Part shown: one piece after another, positions 33,274-40,430 of the stretch
Layout: each line of letters opens with the position of its first letter
Position numbering within the stretch: the stretch's first letter is position 1
From: JBPCRW01 sp050996405
GTDB lineage: Bacteria > Acidobacteriota > Blastocatellia > Pyrinomonadales > Pyrinomonadaceae
Assembly: GCA_050996405.1 (NCBI GenBank)
Contig: JBPCRW010000188.1
Coordinates: 1-47,069 of the forward strand
Length of the DNA stretch: 47,069 bases
Direction of reading: 5' to 3'
The notes under the pieces: model-generated
Database searches by the model: none
What the model was told of the DNA's origin: nothing
What the model saw: only the letters and a program-made list of their open reading frames with translations
Made by a program: the position numbers and the translations under genes

Positions 33274-34038
33274 TTATTTCTCTGTCCCAAGTGTTTCAAC
33301 TTGGCTGGCGATATCGTCCAAAATTTCGCGCACCGCAGCGCGCGGGTTGTCCGATTTTAAAATCGGGCGACCAATAACTAAATAATCCGCGCCGAGACGG
33401 ACGGCTTCACCGGCAGACAGAATGCGTTTCTGGTCGTCGTGAATTTCAGACTTCAGACTTTGGACTTTGGACTCTGGACTTCTAATTCCAGGCGTGACGA
33501 GTAGAAAATTCTTGTCGGCGATTTCCCGTCGAATCATTTTGATTTCGCGCGGCGAAGCGACGATGCCGCGCAGACCGCTTCCGGCAGAAAGTTTTGCCAG
33601 TTTCAAAACCTGCGTTTCGGTGTCGGCTTCGATACCGACTTCGCGCAAAGTCTCATCATTTGAACTGGTCAAAATTGTCACGGCGATAATTTTTGGCACG
33701 TTTAAATTTTCCTTCGCGCAAATTTCGCCGACTTTTTCGACCGCGCAGCGCATCATCTCTGTGCCGCCGAGCGCGTGAACATTGAACATCCACACGCCGA
33801 GCCGCGCAGCTTCGACGGAAGCGTTTGCCACCGTGTTCGGAATATCATGGAATTTCAAATCGAGAAAAATTTTAACTCCCGCACTTGCCGCTTCGCGCGC
33901 AAACGATGCGCCCGCCGCCGTAAAAAGCTGCAATCCGATTTTGAACGCGCCGACTTCATCGCGTAATTCAGCAATAATTTCACGCGCCTGATTCGCGTCG
34001 GAAACGTCGAGAGCAACGATAATTTTTTCTTTACACAC
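33274..34038 (-). CDS. pyrF: Orotidine 5'-phosphate decarboxylase
   Basis: A 254-aa TIM-barrel enzyme that makes UMP from OMP in the last step of pyrimidine synthesis. The active-site tetrad D60-x-K62-x-x-D65 is in FLDLKFHDIPNT, and the phosphate-gripper strand is LLVTPGIR (about 177-184). After it, the loop SPESKVQSLKSEIH (185-198) is longer than usual and is encoded by a heptamer array (33447-33481). C-terminal YLVIGRPI is intact, so activity is likely kept. It is 5 nt downstream of the zinc-ribbon TPR gene on the same strand, suggesting an operon. Confidence 0.93.
   Translation of the reverse strand: MCKEKIIVALDVSDANQAREIIAELRDEVGAFKIGLQLFTAAGASFAREAASAGVKIFLDLKFHDIPNTVANASVEAARLGVWMFNVHALGGTEMMRCAVEKVGEICAKENLNVPKIIAVTILTSSNDETLREVGIEADTETQVLKLAKLSAGSGLRGIVASPREIKMIRREIADKNFLLVTPGIRSPESKVQSLKSEIHDDQKRILSAGEAVRLGADYLVIGRPILKSDNPRAAVREILDDIASQVETLGTEK
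33447..33481. repeat. Heptamer direct array inside pyrF (TGGACTT family)
   Basis: Thirty-five bases made of exactly five heptamers of consensus TGGACTT, with no inverted partner. It encodes the KVQSLK-containing loop next to the phosphate-binding strand of PyrF. It is the same family as the array at 22441-22504. Confidence 0.85.
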
Positions 34039-34043
34039 AGGTT

Positions 34044-35258
34044 TTAATTCAGATTTTTAAAGAGTTCTTCACGAAAAAGTTTTGTCAAACGAATCGAGCC
34101 GCCGGTCAGCAAGCGATTTTTCAAATGCCGCAGGCGCAGAAAAGGCAACGCGGTCGTCAGATTTTCCGGCGCGCGGCGTTTTAAAAATTCGAGACATTGC
34201 GCGCCCGTTTCTCTTGACTGCAAAGCCAGTTCGCGCGTTTCTTCCGCTTTTTTTCCATCACTTAAATATTTGTAAATAACGCTCGACATAAACCACGCGT
34301 CGGCAAAATTCGTGTCGGCTTCGACAGCTTTTCGCAAATATCGCAAAGCGATTTTATATCGATCCCGCTCGAAATAAACACAGGCAATCAGATAATTTAT
34401 TTCAGGTAATTCCCTGCTTGCCGCCGTCGTTTTAAACGCTGCGAGAGCGGTTGCCCAGTCTTCTTTGAGCGCGGCGAGCATTCCTAAAATATAGTTGACG
34501 CAAAACGCTTTTTCCTTTTTTGCGGCTAATGGCTTCAGTAATTTTTCCGCCTGTGGCGCGTCACCTTCGTCGGCATAAATCACGCCAAGCAGAAGTCTGA
34601 CTTTCGGATTATTCGGCAAGAGTTTTTGCGCTTTTTCAAGATAATTTTTCGCCGGTTCAAATTTGTCCGTCCGAAAATAATTTTCCGCAACGAGCATCAA
34701 CAGCGGAAAATTTTTCGGCGAAAGCAGCAGCGCGCGTTCAAGCATCCGAAACGATTGTTTTTCTTCATTCGCGCTCAAAAGCCGGATTCCCTCTTTGACT
34801 AAATGCTCGAAAAGTTCGGGATTCGACGATTCATCGCGTGCTAAAATTTCTGTTAAAACCTTCTCGCGCCGACTTTCAGCAGTTTCCTTAATTTGTTCCG
34901 AATCAACTCGTTCGCGCCAATTTTGCGTCAGCGTTTCCTTTTCAATCGCGCCGAGCGTGTTCAGCGATTCGATTAAAGTTTCGAGCAGCAGATGATCCGT
35001 GTGCGAAGTTTTTGTTTGCCGCAGCATCAAATCCAGAGTCATTGCCAAGCGTTCGGTAATCTGCGAAAGCCGCAGTTCGAGCAGCGTCACTCGTTCGAGC
35101 AGATGGTCTTCGTAATAAGTCGGAACGTGATTGGTATCGTATTTTAAAGACTGCGGAAAAACGACGAGCATCAGCCGCGTTCCGCACTTTTTACAGGTCG
35201 GCTCGCCGAGCGCGTTTTTCTCACGGCAGTTTTGACAAAATTGCGGAATCGTATTCAT
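34044..35258 (-). CDS. Zinc-ribbon TPR protein
   Basis: A 404-aa soluble protein. An N-terminal zinc ribbon (C8/C11 and C22/C25, CQNC and CKKC) is followed by a coiled segment (EDHLLERVTLLELRLSQITE, about 53-72) and then at least five TPR units (about 175-350), for example LMLVAENYFRTDKFEPAKNYL and AWFMSSVIYKYLSDGKKAEE. It is probably a scaffold or regulator; partners unknown. The frame upstream to 35348 runs through repeat DNA (35270-35406) and lacks a ribosome site, so ATG 35258 is chosen. It overlaps the pyrF region by only a 5-nt gap, so the two are likely co-transcribed. Confidence 0.75.
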   Translation of the reverse strand: MNTIPQFCQNCREKNALGEPTCKKCGTRLMLVVFPQSLKYDTNHVPTYYEDHLLERVTLLELRLSQITERLAMTLDLMLRQTKTSHTDHLLLETLIESLNTLGAIEKETLTQNWRERVDSEQIKETAESRREKVLTEILARDESSNPELFEHLVKEGIRLLSANEEKQSFRMLERALLLSPKNFPLLMLVAENYFRTDKFEPAKNYLEKAQKLLPNNPKVRLLLGVIYADEGDAPQAEKLLKPLAAKKEKAFCVNYILGMLAALKEDWATALAAFKTTAASRELPEINYLIACVYFERDRYKIALRYLRKAVEADTNFADAWFMSSVIYKYLSDGKKAEETRELALQSRETGAQCLEFLKRRAPENLTTALPFLRLRHLKNRLLTGGSIRLTKLFREELFKNLN

Positions 35259-35269
35259 AAAAACTTTAT

Positions 35270-35406
35270 TCACCACAGAGACACAGAGGCGCGGAGAAAG
35301 ATAAAATAAAATTGCTAAAAGGTGGAATTGAAAACTGCCTGCGTCCACTCATAATTATCGGGTGTTCATTTTTTGAAATCTCTGTGCCTCCGTGTCTCTG
35401 TGGTGA
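35270..35406. repeat. Heptamer inverted array (CTCTGTG/CACAGAG family)
   Basis: Arms 35270-35296 and 35380-35406 are complementary with few mismatches and enclose about 83 nt. The array fills most of the gap between the 95-aa gene and the TPR gene of the same strand. It is the longest-looped array in the window. Confidence 0.8.
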
Positions 35407-35415
35407 AACATTCTT

Positions 35416-35703
35416 CTAATCGAAATCGAACGGATTTTTAAAAGGCTTGTCCGAATCCGTGTCGGCGCGTTTCAAAGCCTCTTGAAATTTTTCTTCGAGC
35501 AGACGCTGGCGGTCTTTCTGCGCCTGCTGTTCCTGTGCGAAAAGCTGGTCGCGCGTCTCTTTTTGTTTCTCCAAATCGTGCTGCAAATCCTCAAACGAGC
35601 CACGTTTTTTTACTTTTTCTTCCGAAGCGAGAATCGCGCCGGTCTGCGCGTCAATCGTCAGACTCGTTTCGCAGCACGGGCAGATGATTGTAAATTTTTC
35701 CAT
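35416..35703 (-). CDS. 95-aa protein with N-terminal Cys cluster and coiled coil
   Basis: The N-terminus has CPCC (C8, C10 and C11), which with few other cysteines may bind a metal or be redox-active, followed by a short beta-like segment (SLTIDAQTGAIL). The rest is a long charged helix (FEDLQHDLEKQKETRDQL...LLEEKFQEALKRADT), probably a coiled coil. No family name is offered. It is upstream of the TPR gene on the same strand. Confidence 0.6.
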   Translation of the reverse strand: MEKFTIICPCCETSLTIDAQTGAILASEEKVKKRGSFEDLQHDLEKQKETRDQLFAQEQQAQKDRQRLLEEKFQEALKRADTDSDKPFKNPFDFD

Positions 35704-35743
35704 AACATTTTCGATTATAGCTTTTTACCGCGCGATTTCCATT

Positions 35744-36337
35744 TTAAAAATATTTTTTGGAAAGTTTCGACTGCAAATTTTCTTTAACCTTTTGCCATTC
35801 GGAATCGAGAATGCTGAAATAAACCGTGTTACGAATTCTGCCCGTGTCGGTAATCAGATGCCGACGAAAAATTCCTTCTTCTTTTGCGCCGATTCGCAAA
35901 ATCGCGTTTCTGGATTGTTCGTTGAGCGCGTCGGTTTTCAGTTCGACGCGAATACAATTCCACGTTTCAAAAGCGTGACGGAGCATCAGAAATTTCGCTT
36001 CCGTGTTAATAAAAGTTCGCTGCCATTTCGGATTTATCCAAGTCCAGCCGATTTCCGCGCGGCGATTTTTCCGGTCAATATTTGCGAAACGGGTCGAACC
36101 GATAATTTTATTTCCGCTCTTTTCAATCGTCACAAACGGCAGCGAAACTCCGCGTCGCTGTTCGTCCAGAGCGGTTTCTACATAGCGTTTCATTTCCTCA
36201 AAAGAAGTAATGACGTTTCCCGTCCAACGCCACAAAGTTTCGTCCGCGCCGACTTTCCAACGGTTTTCCAAATGTTCAAAACACAAAGGCTCAAGCCTGA
36301 CAAAATCACCTTCTAAAGTGATGGGTTCAATTTTCAT
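35744..36337 (-). CDS. GNAT-family N-acetyltransferase (RimJ/RimL-like)
   Basis: A 197-aa GNAT enzyme that would transfer acetyl from acetyl-CoA to an amine. It has the RimJ/RimL layout: an N-terminal LEGDFVRLEPL, the aromatic GWTWINPKWQRTFINTEA motif (about 102-119), FETWNCIRVELKTDALNEQS and AILRIGAKEEGIFRRH for the CoA-binding and C-terminal strands. Substrate is unknown (ribosomal protein N-termini, antibiotics or small amines are all possible). ATG 36337 is used. It converges with nothing and is followed by the 95-aa gene 40 nt downstream. Confidence 0.82.
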   Translation of the reverse strand: MKIEPITLEGDFVRLEPLCFEHLENRWKVGADETLWRWTGNVITSFEEMKRYVETALDEQRRGVSLPFVTIEKSGNKIIGSTRFANIDRKNRRAEIGWTWINPKWQRTFINTEAKFLMLRHAFETWNCIRVELKTDALNEQSRNAILRIGAKEEGIFRRHLITDTGRIRNTVYFSILDSEWQKVKENLQSKLSKKYF

Positions 36338-36361
36338 TGAAAAAGTCTATTTGAATTTTTC

Positions 36362-36403
36362 TAAAAATAAAAAACAGCAGTCAATTTTTCAATCAACTGC
36401 TGG
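36362..36403 (-). terminator. Intrinsic terminator of glnA
   Basis: On the minus strand CAGCAGT and ACTGCTG form a stem (36375-36402) with an A/T-rich loop, followed by TTTTTTATTTTTAG. It lies just past the glnA stop codon. Confidence 0.78.
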
Positions 36404-36432
36404 TTTCTGTCTTCTGACTTCTAAATTCTAAA
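36403..36432. repeat. Heptamer direct array (CTTCTGA family), half site
   Basis: Four degenerate heptamers of CTTCTRA type at the glnA 3' end, between the terminator and the stop codon and including the stop (36428-36430). No inverted partner remains. The family is the same as the array at 25811-25906. Confidence 0.6.
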
Positions 36433-37849
36433 CATCGTAATACATCGCAAATTCCATCGGATGCGGGCGCAGGCGCATCGGATGAACTTCTTTTTCGCGT
36501 TTGTAGGAAATCCAGCGGTCAATCATTTCTTTGGAAAAAACATCGCCTTTCAATAAAAATTCGTGGTCGGCTTCGAGCGCGTTTAGCGATTCTTCCAAAG
36601 TTCCCGGCAGGCTCGGCACGTCTTTTAATTCTTCGGGCGACAAATCGTAAATGTCTTTGTCGAGCGGTTCGCCCGGGTCAATGCGGTTTTGAATTCCGTC
36701 TAAGCCAGCCATCATCAAAGCGGCAAAAGTTAAATACGGATTGCAGGACGGATCGGGTGGACGAAATTCCAGACGTTTGGCTTTCGGCGATTGCGAAAAC
36801 ATCGGAATCCTGACGGCAGCCGAACGGTTTCTGGCTGAATACGCGAGATTAACCGGAGCTTCAAAACCTGGAACGAGACGTTTGTAACTGTTCGTCGTCG
36901 GCGCGGCGAAAGCGACGAGCGCGGGTGCGTGTTTCAAAAGTCCGCCGATGTAGAATTTCGCCATTTCCGATAAACCGGCGTATTGGTCGCCGCCGAAAAG
37001 CGGCTTGTCGTCTTTCCACAAAGATTGATGAACGTGCATTCCCGAACCGTTGTCGCCGTAGAGCGGTTTCGGCATAAACGTCGCTGTTTTGCCGTGCGCG
37101 TGCGCTGTGTTTTTGACGACGTATTTGAACATCATCAGATTGTCAGCCGTGTGCAGCATATTGGAAAATTTAAAATCAATTTCGCATTGTCCGGCGGTAG
37201 CGACTTCGTGATGATGACATTCGACGTTGATGCCGACTTCCGCCAGAATCAGCGAAATCGGGTTGCGTAAATCAATCAGACTGTCGAGCGGCGCGACCGG
37301 CACATAGCCTTCTTTGGCGCGGATGTGATAACCCGTATTCGGCATCATATCGCTGCCGTGCCGACCGCTGTTCCAATGCGCTTCTTCGGATTCAATTGAA
37401 TATCCGGCTGACTGCTGGTTATTGTGATAATGAACTTCGTCGAACACAAAAAATTCGGCTTCCGGTCCGATGAAAACCGTGTCGGCGATGCCAGTAAATT
37501 TCAGATAGCTTTCGGCGCGGACGGCGACCGAGCGTGGGTCAAGTCCGTAACCTTCTTTGGTAATCGGGTCAACGACATTGGCGAACAAACAAATCGTTGT
37601 TTCCTCGGCAAAAGGATCTATCCAAAAACGTCCGGCATCCGGCACGAGCAGCATATCCGACTCGTGTATAAATGCCCAGCCTCTCAAGGAAGAAGCATCG
37701 AATCCGAAGCCTTCTTCAAAACAATCTTCGGTTAATTGGCTAATTGGATAAGTCAAGTGATGCCACGAGCCTAATAAATCCGTAAATCGGATGGAAACGA
37801 ATTTCGCTCCCTGGTCGGCGGCATAGTTTAAAACGTGCTTTGCGTTCAT
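36428..37849 (-). CDS. glnA: Glutamine synthetase, type I
   Basis: A 473-aa GS-I, forming a dodecamer that makes glutamine from glutamate, ammonia and ATP. The N-terminal beta-grasp domain has FVSIRFTDLLGSWHHLTYP; the catalytic part shows EAEFFVFDEVHY, GSGMHVHQSLW and the loop NSYKRLVPGFEAPVNLAYS. The region IYDLSPEE keeps the Tyr that is adenylylated in GS-I beta enzymes, so covalent control by GlnE is possible. The C-terminus RPHPMEFAMYYDV is canonical. A Shine-Dalgarno (AGGAG) lies 5 nt before the ATG. It is a single-gene unit with its own terminator; an inverted repeat lies upstream at 37898-37919. Confidence 0.96.
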   Translation of the reverse strand: MNAKHVLNYAADQGAKFVSIRFTDLLGSWHHLTYPISQLTEDCFEEGFGFDASSLRGWAFIHESDMLLVPDAGRFWIDPFAEETTICLFANVVDPITKEGYGLDPRSVAVRAESYLKFTGIADTVFIGPEAEFFVFDEVHYHNNQQSAGYSIESEEAHWNSGRHGSDMMPNTGYHIRAKEGYVPVAPLDSLIDLRNPISLILAEVGINVECHHHEVATAGQCEIDFKFSNMLHTADNLMMFKYVVKNTAHAHGKTATFMPKPLYGDNGSGMHVHQSLWKDDKPLFGGDQYAGLSEMAKFYIGGLLKHAPALVAFAAPTTNSYKRLVPGFEAPVNLAYSARNRSAAVRIPMFSQSPKAKRLEFRPPDPSCNPYLTFAALMMAGLDGIQNRIDPGEPLDKDIYDLSPEELKDVPSLPGTLEESLNALEADHEFLLKGDVFSKEMIDRWISYKREKEVHPMRLRPHPMEFAMYYDV

Positions 37850-37897
37850 TTATTCTCCTAAATATGGCTTTTAAAAATTATTTTTGATAACTCTAAG

Positions 37898-37919
37898 TTT
37901 GCAAATTATTTAGTGCAAA
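37898..37919 (-). promoter_or_regulatory. Candidate operator upstream of glnA
   Basis: TTTGCA and TGCAAA arms with a 10-nt spacer, 49 nt upstream of the glnA ATG. The size suits a dimeric regulator, but I know no regulator with this exact site and no promoter elements are certain. Confidence 0.3.
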
Positions 37920-37941
37920 TTTCAGAAAAATTTTACAATAA

Positions 37942-37975
37942 ACGGGCGCAAGTGCAAAGTTCCCTGAACGCCCGT
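37942..37975 (-). terminator. Terminator candidate after the 532-aa gene
   Basis: ACGGGCG and CGCCCGT arms (7 bp) with a 20-nt loop; on the minus strand it is followed by TTATTGTAAAATTTTT. It is 24 nt past the stop of the gene at 37999. Confidence 0.6.
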
Positions 37976-37998
37976 CTATATTAAATTTACCGACCCGG

Positions 37999-39597
37999 TT
38001 AATTTTGGTTGGAATTAGATAAGGTTATGTTATTTTCAGAAGCATAACCGACTGTTTTGCCTTCGTTATTTTGCAGACGGACGGTTTTAAAACCTTTATC
38101 CTTTCCGACGGTCAGCATATTTTTTAAAACTTCCTGTTTTTTATTGTCGCCGATGTTGTTCCAATCCAGATTGACGATGCCGATTAAATTCTCGTTGGTA
38201 ATTTTGGCGGCTTTCAAATAATCCTTGAAATAATATCCGTCCATTTGAAAACTCTGCACGCCTTCGCTGTTTAGTTTCGGCTCGGTGAACTGCGTCCAGA
38301 AATAAAGGCTGGCGGTGAAAATTATGGTGAGAACGGCGGCGGCGAGTATCAATTTATTGACCTGTAATAATTTACTTATCAAAGTCGCTGGTTGAACGGC
38401 GGAATCCGACCGTTTATTTTCAATTTTTTCGACAGTTTCCGTCACAGGTTTTACGCTTTGCAGTTCGGCGATTTCTGTCTGGCGAGAATTTTTGGTTTCT
38501 GTTTGACGAGAATTTTTCACTTCCAGCAGATTTGCCAACTGCAAAGTTTTACTGGTGGCTTCGGAAATTGTCTGGTCAAGCAGGTAACTGTATTTATTCT
38601 CAAGATTTACTGAATTACTTTGGAGACGTTCTTTGTTTAATAATTCGACATAGATATTGCCGACACGGATGTTGCAGTCAATAATCATTGCCGCGACCGA
38701 CGGAGCGTAGAAATTTTCGCCGGTGGTTTCTTTAAACGCGCGCAGACGATTAAAAAAATCGCTTTTCACTAATTCTTCAAAACTGGCGGCGGCTTCGGCT
38801 TCGTTGACGAAGTCTTCAAATTTTTGGATGATAGCCAGAATCTTCGTGTCGTCGTCCGTCGCATACAGGGAAACACTCGACCAATCGGCGTAAAGTTCCG
38901 ATAAATGCTGAATAATTTCATTATAGCCGAATGCCAGTTCCCGCTCGTCTTTATCGACCTCCCTTGAAAATAGGCGGGTCACAACCATATCGAACTTGCT
39001 GCGATTAGATTCCGAATACGGCGCGTTGCGATAAAACCGCGCTAGCGATGTCAAAGCCTGCGCGCTCAAAACAGGGCGGGTCGTTTCACAATACCGGCGC
39101 AAATGAGCCGGTAAAATATTTTTATCGCGGAAAGCGAGAGCCGAATACCAGCTTTCGGTTTCCTGCATTAGTTTAAATTCTGCGGAAGCGTTTTCAGGGC
39201 TGTTCGAGTTTTTAGAAACCTGTAAAAACTCGTGCAGAGCTTTGCTGACGGAAATGTTGTCGTAAGATTGCGGCACAATCTTCATTTGGTCGCGTTCAAC
39301 GCCCGAAAGAATATGCTCGACCATTTGTAGAGACGAAACTTCTTCCATCGCGCGGCGGCGATAAAATTCGTTTTCGCCCGCTGATGACGACGGCGCGGCA
39401 AAAGATTCGCCGATTATCGATTGCGAGTGTTCCGCCGCGACCGGCATTGGCGATTCTTCAACCCGCATTTCGTCCGGCGGCAAAACAGTTTCGCCGTCTT
39501 CCGTATTTTCCGTATTTTCCTGATTGATTTCAGCAGCACTTTCCTCAATCAGATTTTCTTGTTTTAGTTCCTCGATTAGGTTTTCAAATACACTCAT
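37999..39597 (-). CDS. Membrane-anchored hypothetical protein, 532 aa
   Basis: The first 80 residues are acidic and Glu/Asn-rich (INQENTENTEDGETV). A helical domain of about 280 residues follows. One transmembrane segment lies near 410-432 (LILAAAVLTIIFTASLYFW), and a C-terminal extracytoplasmic domain of about 100 residues follows (DGYYFKDYLKAAKITNENL, GKTVGYASENNITLSNS). It looks like an anchor or single-pass regulator with most of its mass in the cytoplasm. A 24-bp tandem duplication doubles an 8-residue unit (KNSRQTET) near 38471-38518. Family unknown. It precedes the terminator at 37942 and follows the pilin gene at a distance of about 60 nt. Confidence 0.65.
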   Translation of the reverse strand: MSVFENLIEELKQENLIEESAAEINQENTENTEDGETVLPPDEMRVEESPMPVAAEHSQSIIGESFAAPSSSAGENEFYRRRAMEEVSSLQMVEHILSGVERDQMKIVPQSYDNISVSKALHEFLQVSKNSNSPENASAEFKLMQETESWYSALAFRDKNILPAHLRRYCETTRPVLSAQALTSLARFYRNAPYSESNRSKFDMVVTRLFSREVDKDERELAFGYNEIIQHLSELYADWSSVSLYATDDDTKILAIIQKFEDFVNEAEAAASFEELVKSDFFNRLRAFKETTGENFYAPSVAAMIIDCNIRVGNIYVELLNKERLQSNSVNLENKYSYLLDQTISEATSKTLQLANLLEVKNSRQTETKNSRQTEIAELQSVKPVTETVEKIENKRSDSAVQPATLISKLLQVNKLILAAAVLTIIFTASLYFWTQFTEPKLNSEGVQSFQMDGYYFKDYLKAAKITNENLIGIVNLDWNNIGDNKKQEVLKNMLTVGKDKGFKTVRLQNNEGKTVGYASENNITLSNSNQN

Positions 39598-39659
39598 TGG
39601 TTTTCACCGAAAATTATCTTAACCGGAAAGATTAAGGCAGGAAAAAATTAGAGATAAAT

Positions 39660-40082
39660 TTATGGAATTAGCTGCACAACCCGACCGTCCGCGCTGACGG
39701 CGATTTGATACGGTAAATCCGATGCGTCAATTGTTTTGGTCGCGGTAATCGTGAAATTACTTTTTAAGGTCGGGTCGGCAGGATCTGTAATCGCCATATC
39801 GATAGTAAAACTGCCGCGCCTAAGAGTCGTGCCGTTGAGCGTTCCGAATTTTGAAGGGTTGGCGGTATTTATTTCGGTCAGCGTCGCGTATCTGTTGTTA
39901 TTCGAGTAAAAACTCATTTGGGTCGAGGCAAGCGTCCGCATCGTCGCATACATTGAAGCGTTCTCCGCCGCGTATTTCGCTTTTTTAAGATAGGGAATGC
40001 TGACGGAAGCAATAATTCCGATGATAGTAACGACGATAAGAAGTTCAACTAAGGAAAAACCTTTTTGATTTGTCTTTTTCAT
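39660..40082 (-). CDS. pilA: Type IV pilin-like protein
   Basis: A 140-aa prepilin. The leader MKKTNQKG is cut before F9 by prepilin peptidase, and FSLVELLIVVTIIGIIASVS supplies the hydrophobic helix with E13 at mature position +5. A short globular domain of about 100 residues follows (TLTEINTANPSKF, IDMAITDPADPTLKS, LPYQIAVSADGRVV), resembling GspG/PilA-type pseudopilins. No cysteine pair is present. No pilus assembly genes are next to it. Whether it is the main pilin or a type II secretion pseudopilin cannot be told from this sequence. Confidence 0.85.
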   Translation of the reverse strand: MKKTNQKGFSLVELLIVVTIIGIIASVSIPYLKKAKYAAENASMYATMRTLASTQMSFYSNNNRYATLTEINTANPSKFGTLNGTTLRRGSFTIDMAITDPADPTLKSNFTITATKTIDASDLPYQIAVSADGRVVQLIP

Positions 40083-40430
40083 ATTGTTTTAGCTTTTTAT
40101 TTTGTTTTGGAGAAATAACAGGGTGACAATTTTTGTTATTTTTTCTTGACAAGTTATGGCATTCTCAAAAACTTATTTTTGAGAATTCGGATTATCAAAC
40201 CAGCGATTTATGAGTAATACTGCTTTTTATAACCGTTCAAAACCAAAACCGTTTGAAGAGAAAGCAATGATTGTGCCAAAAAAGCCGCGCCGAAAATCTG
40301 CCCGATTTACTTTCTGTTCCGTCGCCGAATTTTAACCGGCAAAAAATTAGTTGTTGTTCTAAATTCTTTTTTTTGATAATTTTGTAAATATCATTTTTTA
40401 CTTTCAAAACTTTCGAGGAGATTTTCCGCA
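40083..40430. other. Divergent promoter region between pilA and speA
   Basis: A 348-base gene-free stretch. It contains a perfect 11-bp palindrome at 40161-40186, a hairpin AAATAAC/GTTATTT at about 40113-40142, and near 40226-40255 a short repeat built on CCGTTCAAAAC. The minus-strand 67-aa frame at 40237-40440 has no ribosome site and runs into speA, so I do not regard it as a gene. Confidence 0.5.
40161..40186. promoter_or_regulatory. Perfect 11-bp palindrome between pilA and speA
   Basis: ATTCTCAAAAA, loop CTTA, TTTTTGAGAAT. It lies 79 bp upstream of the pilA ATG and 245 bp upstream of speA. A divergent operator or an mRNA hairpin are both possible; the AT-rich stem makes a terminator less likely. 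Confidence 0.5.

Noticed and set aside
35270..35406. The CTCTGTG array as contamination or an assembly artefact
   Set aside because: Arms are degenerate and locus-specific, the period matches the other arrays, and the flanking genes read through normally.
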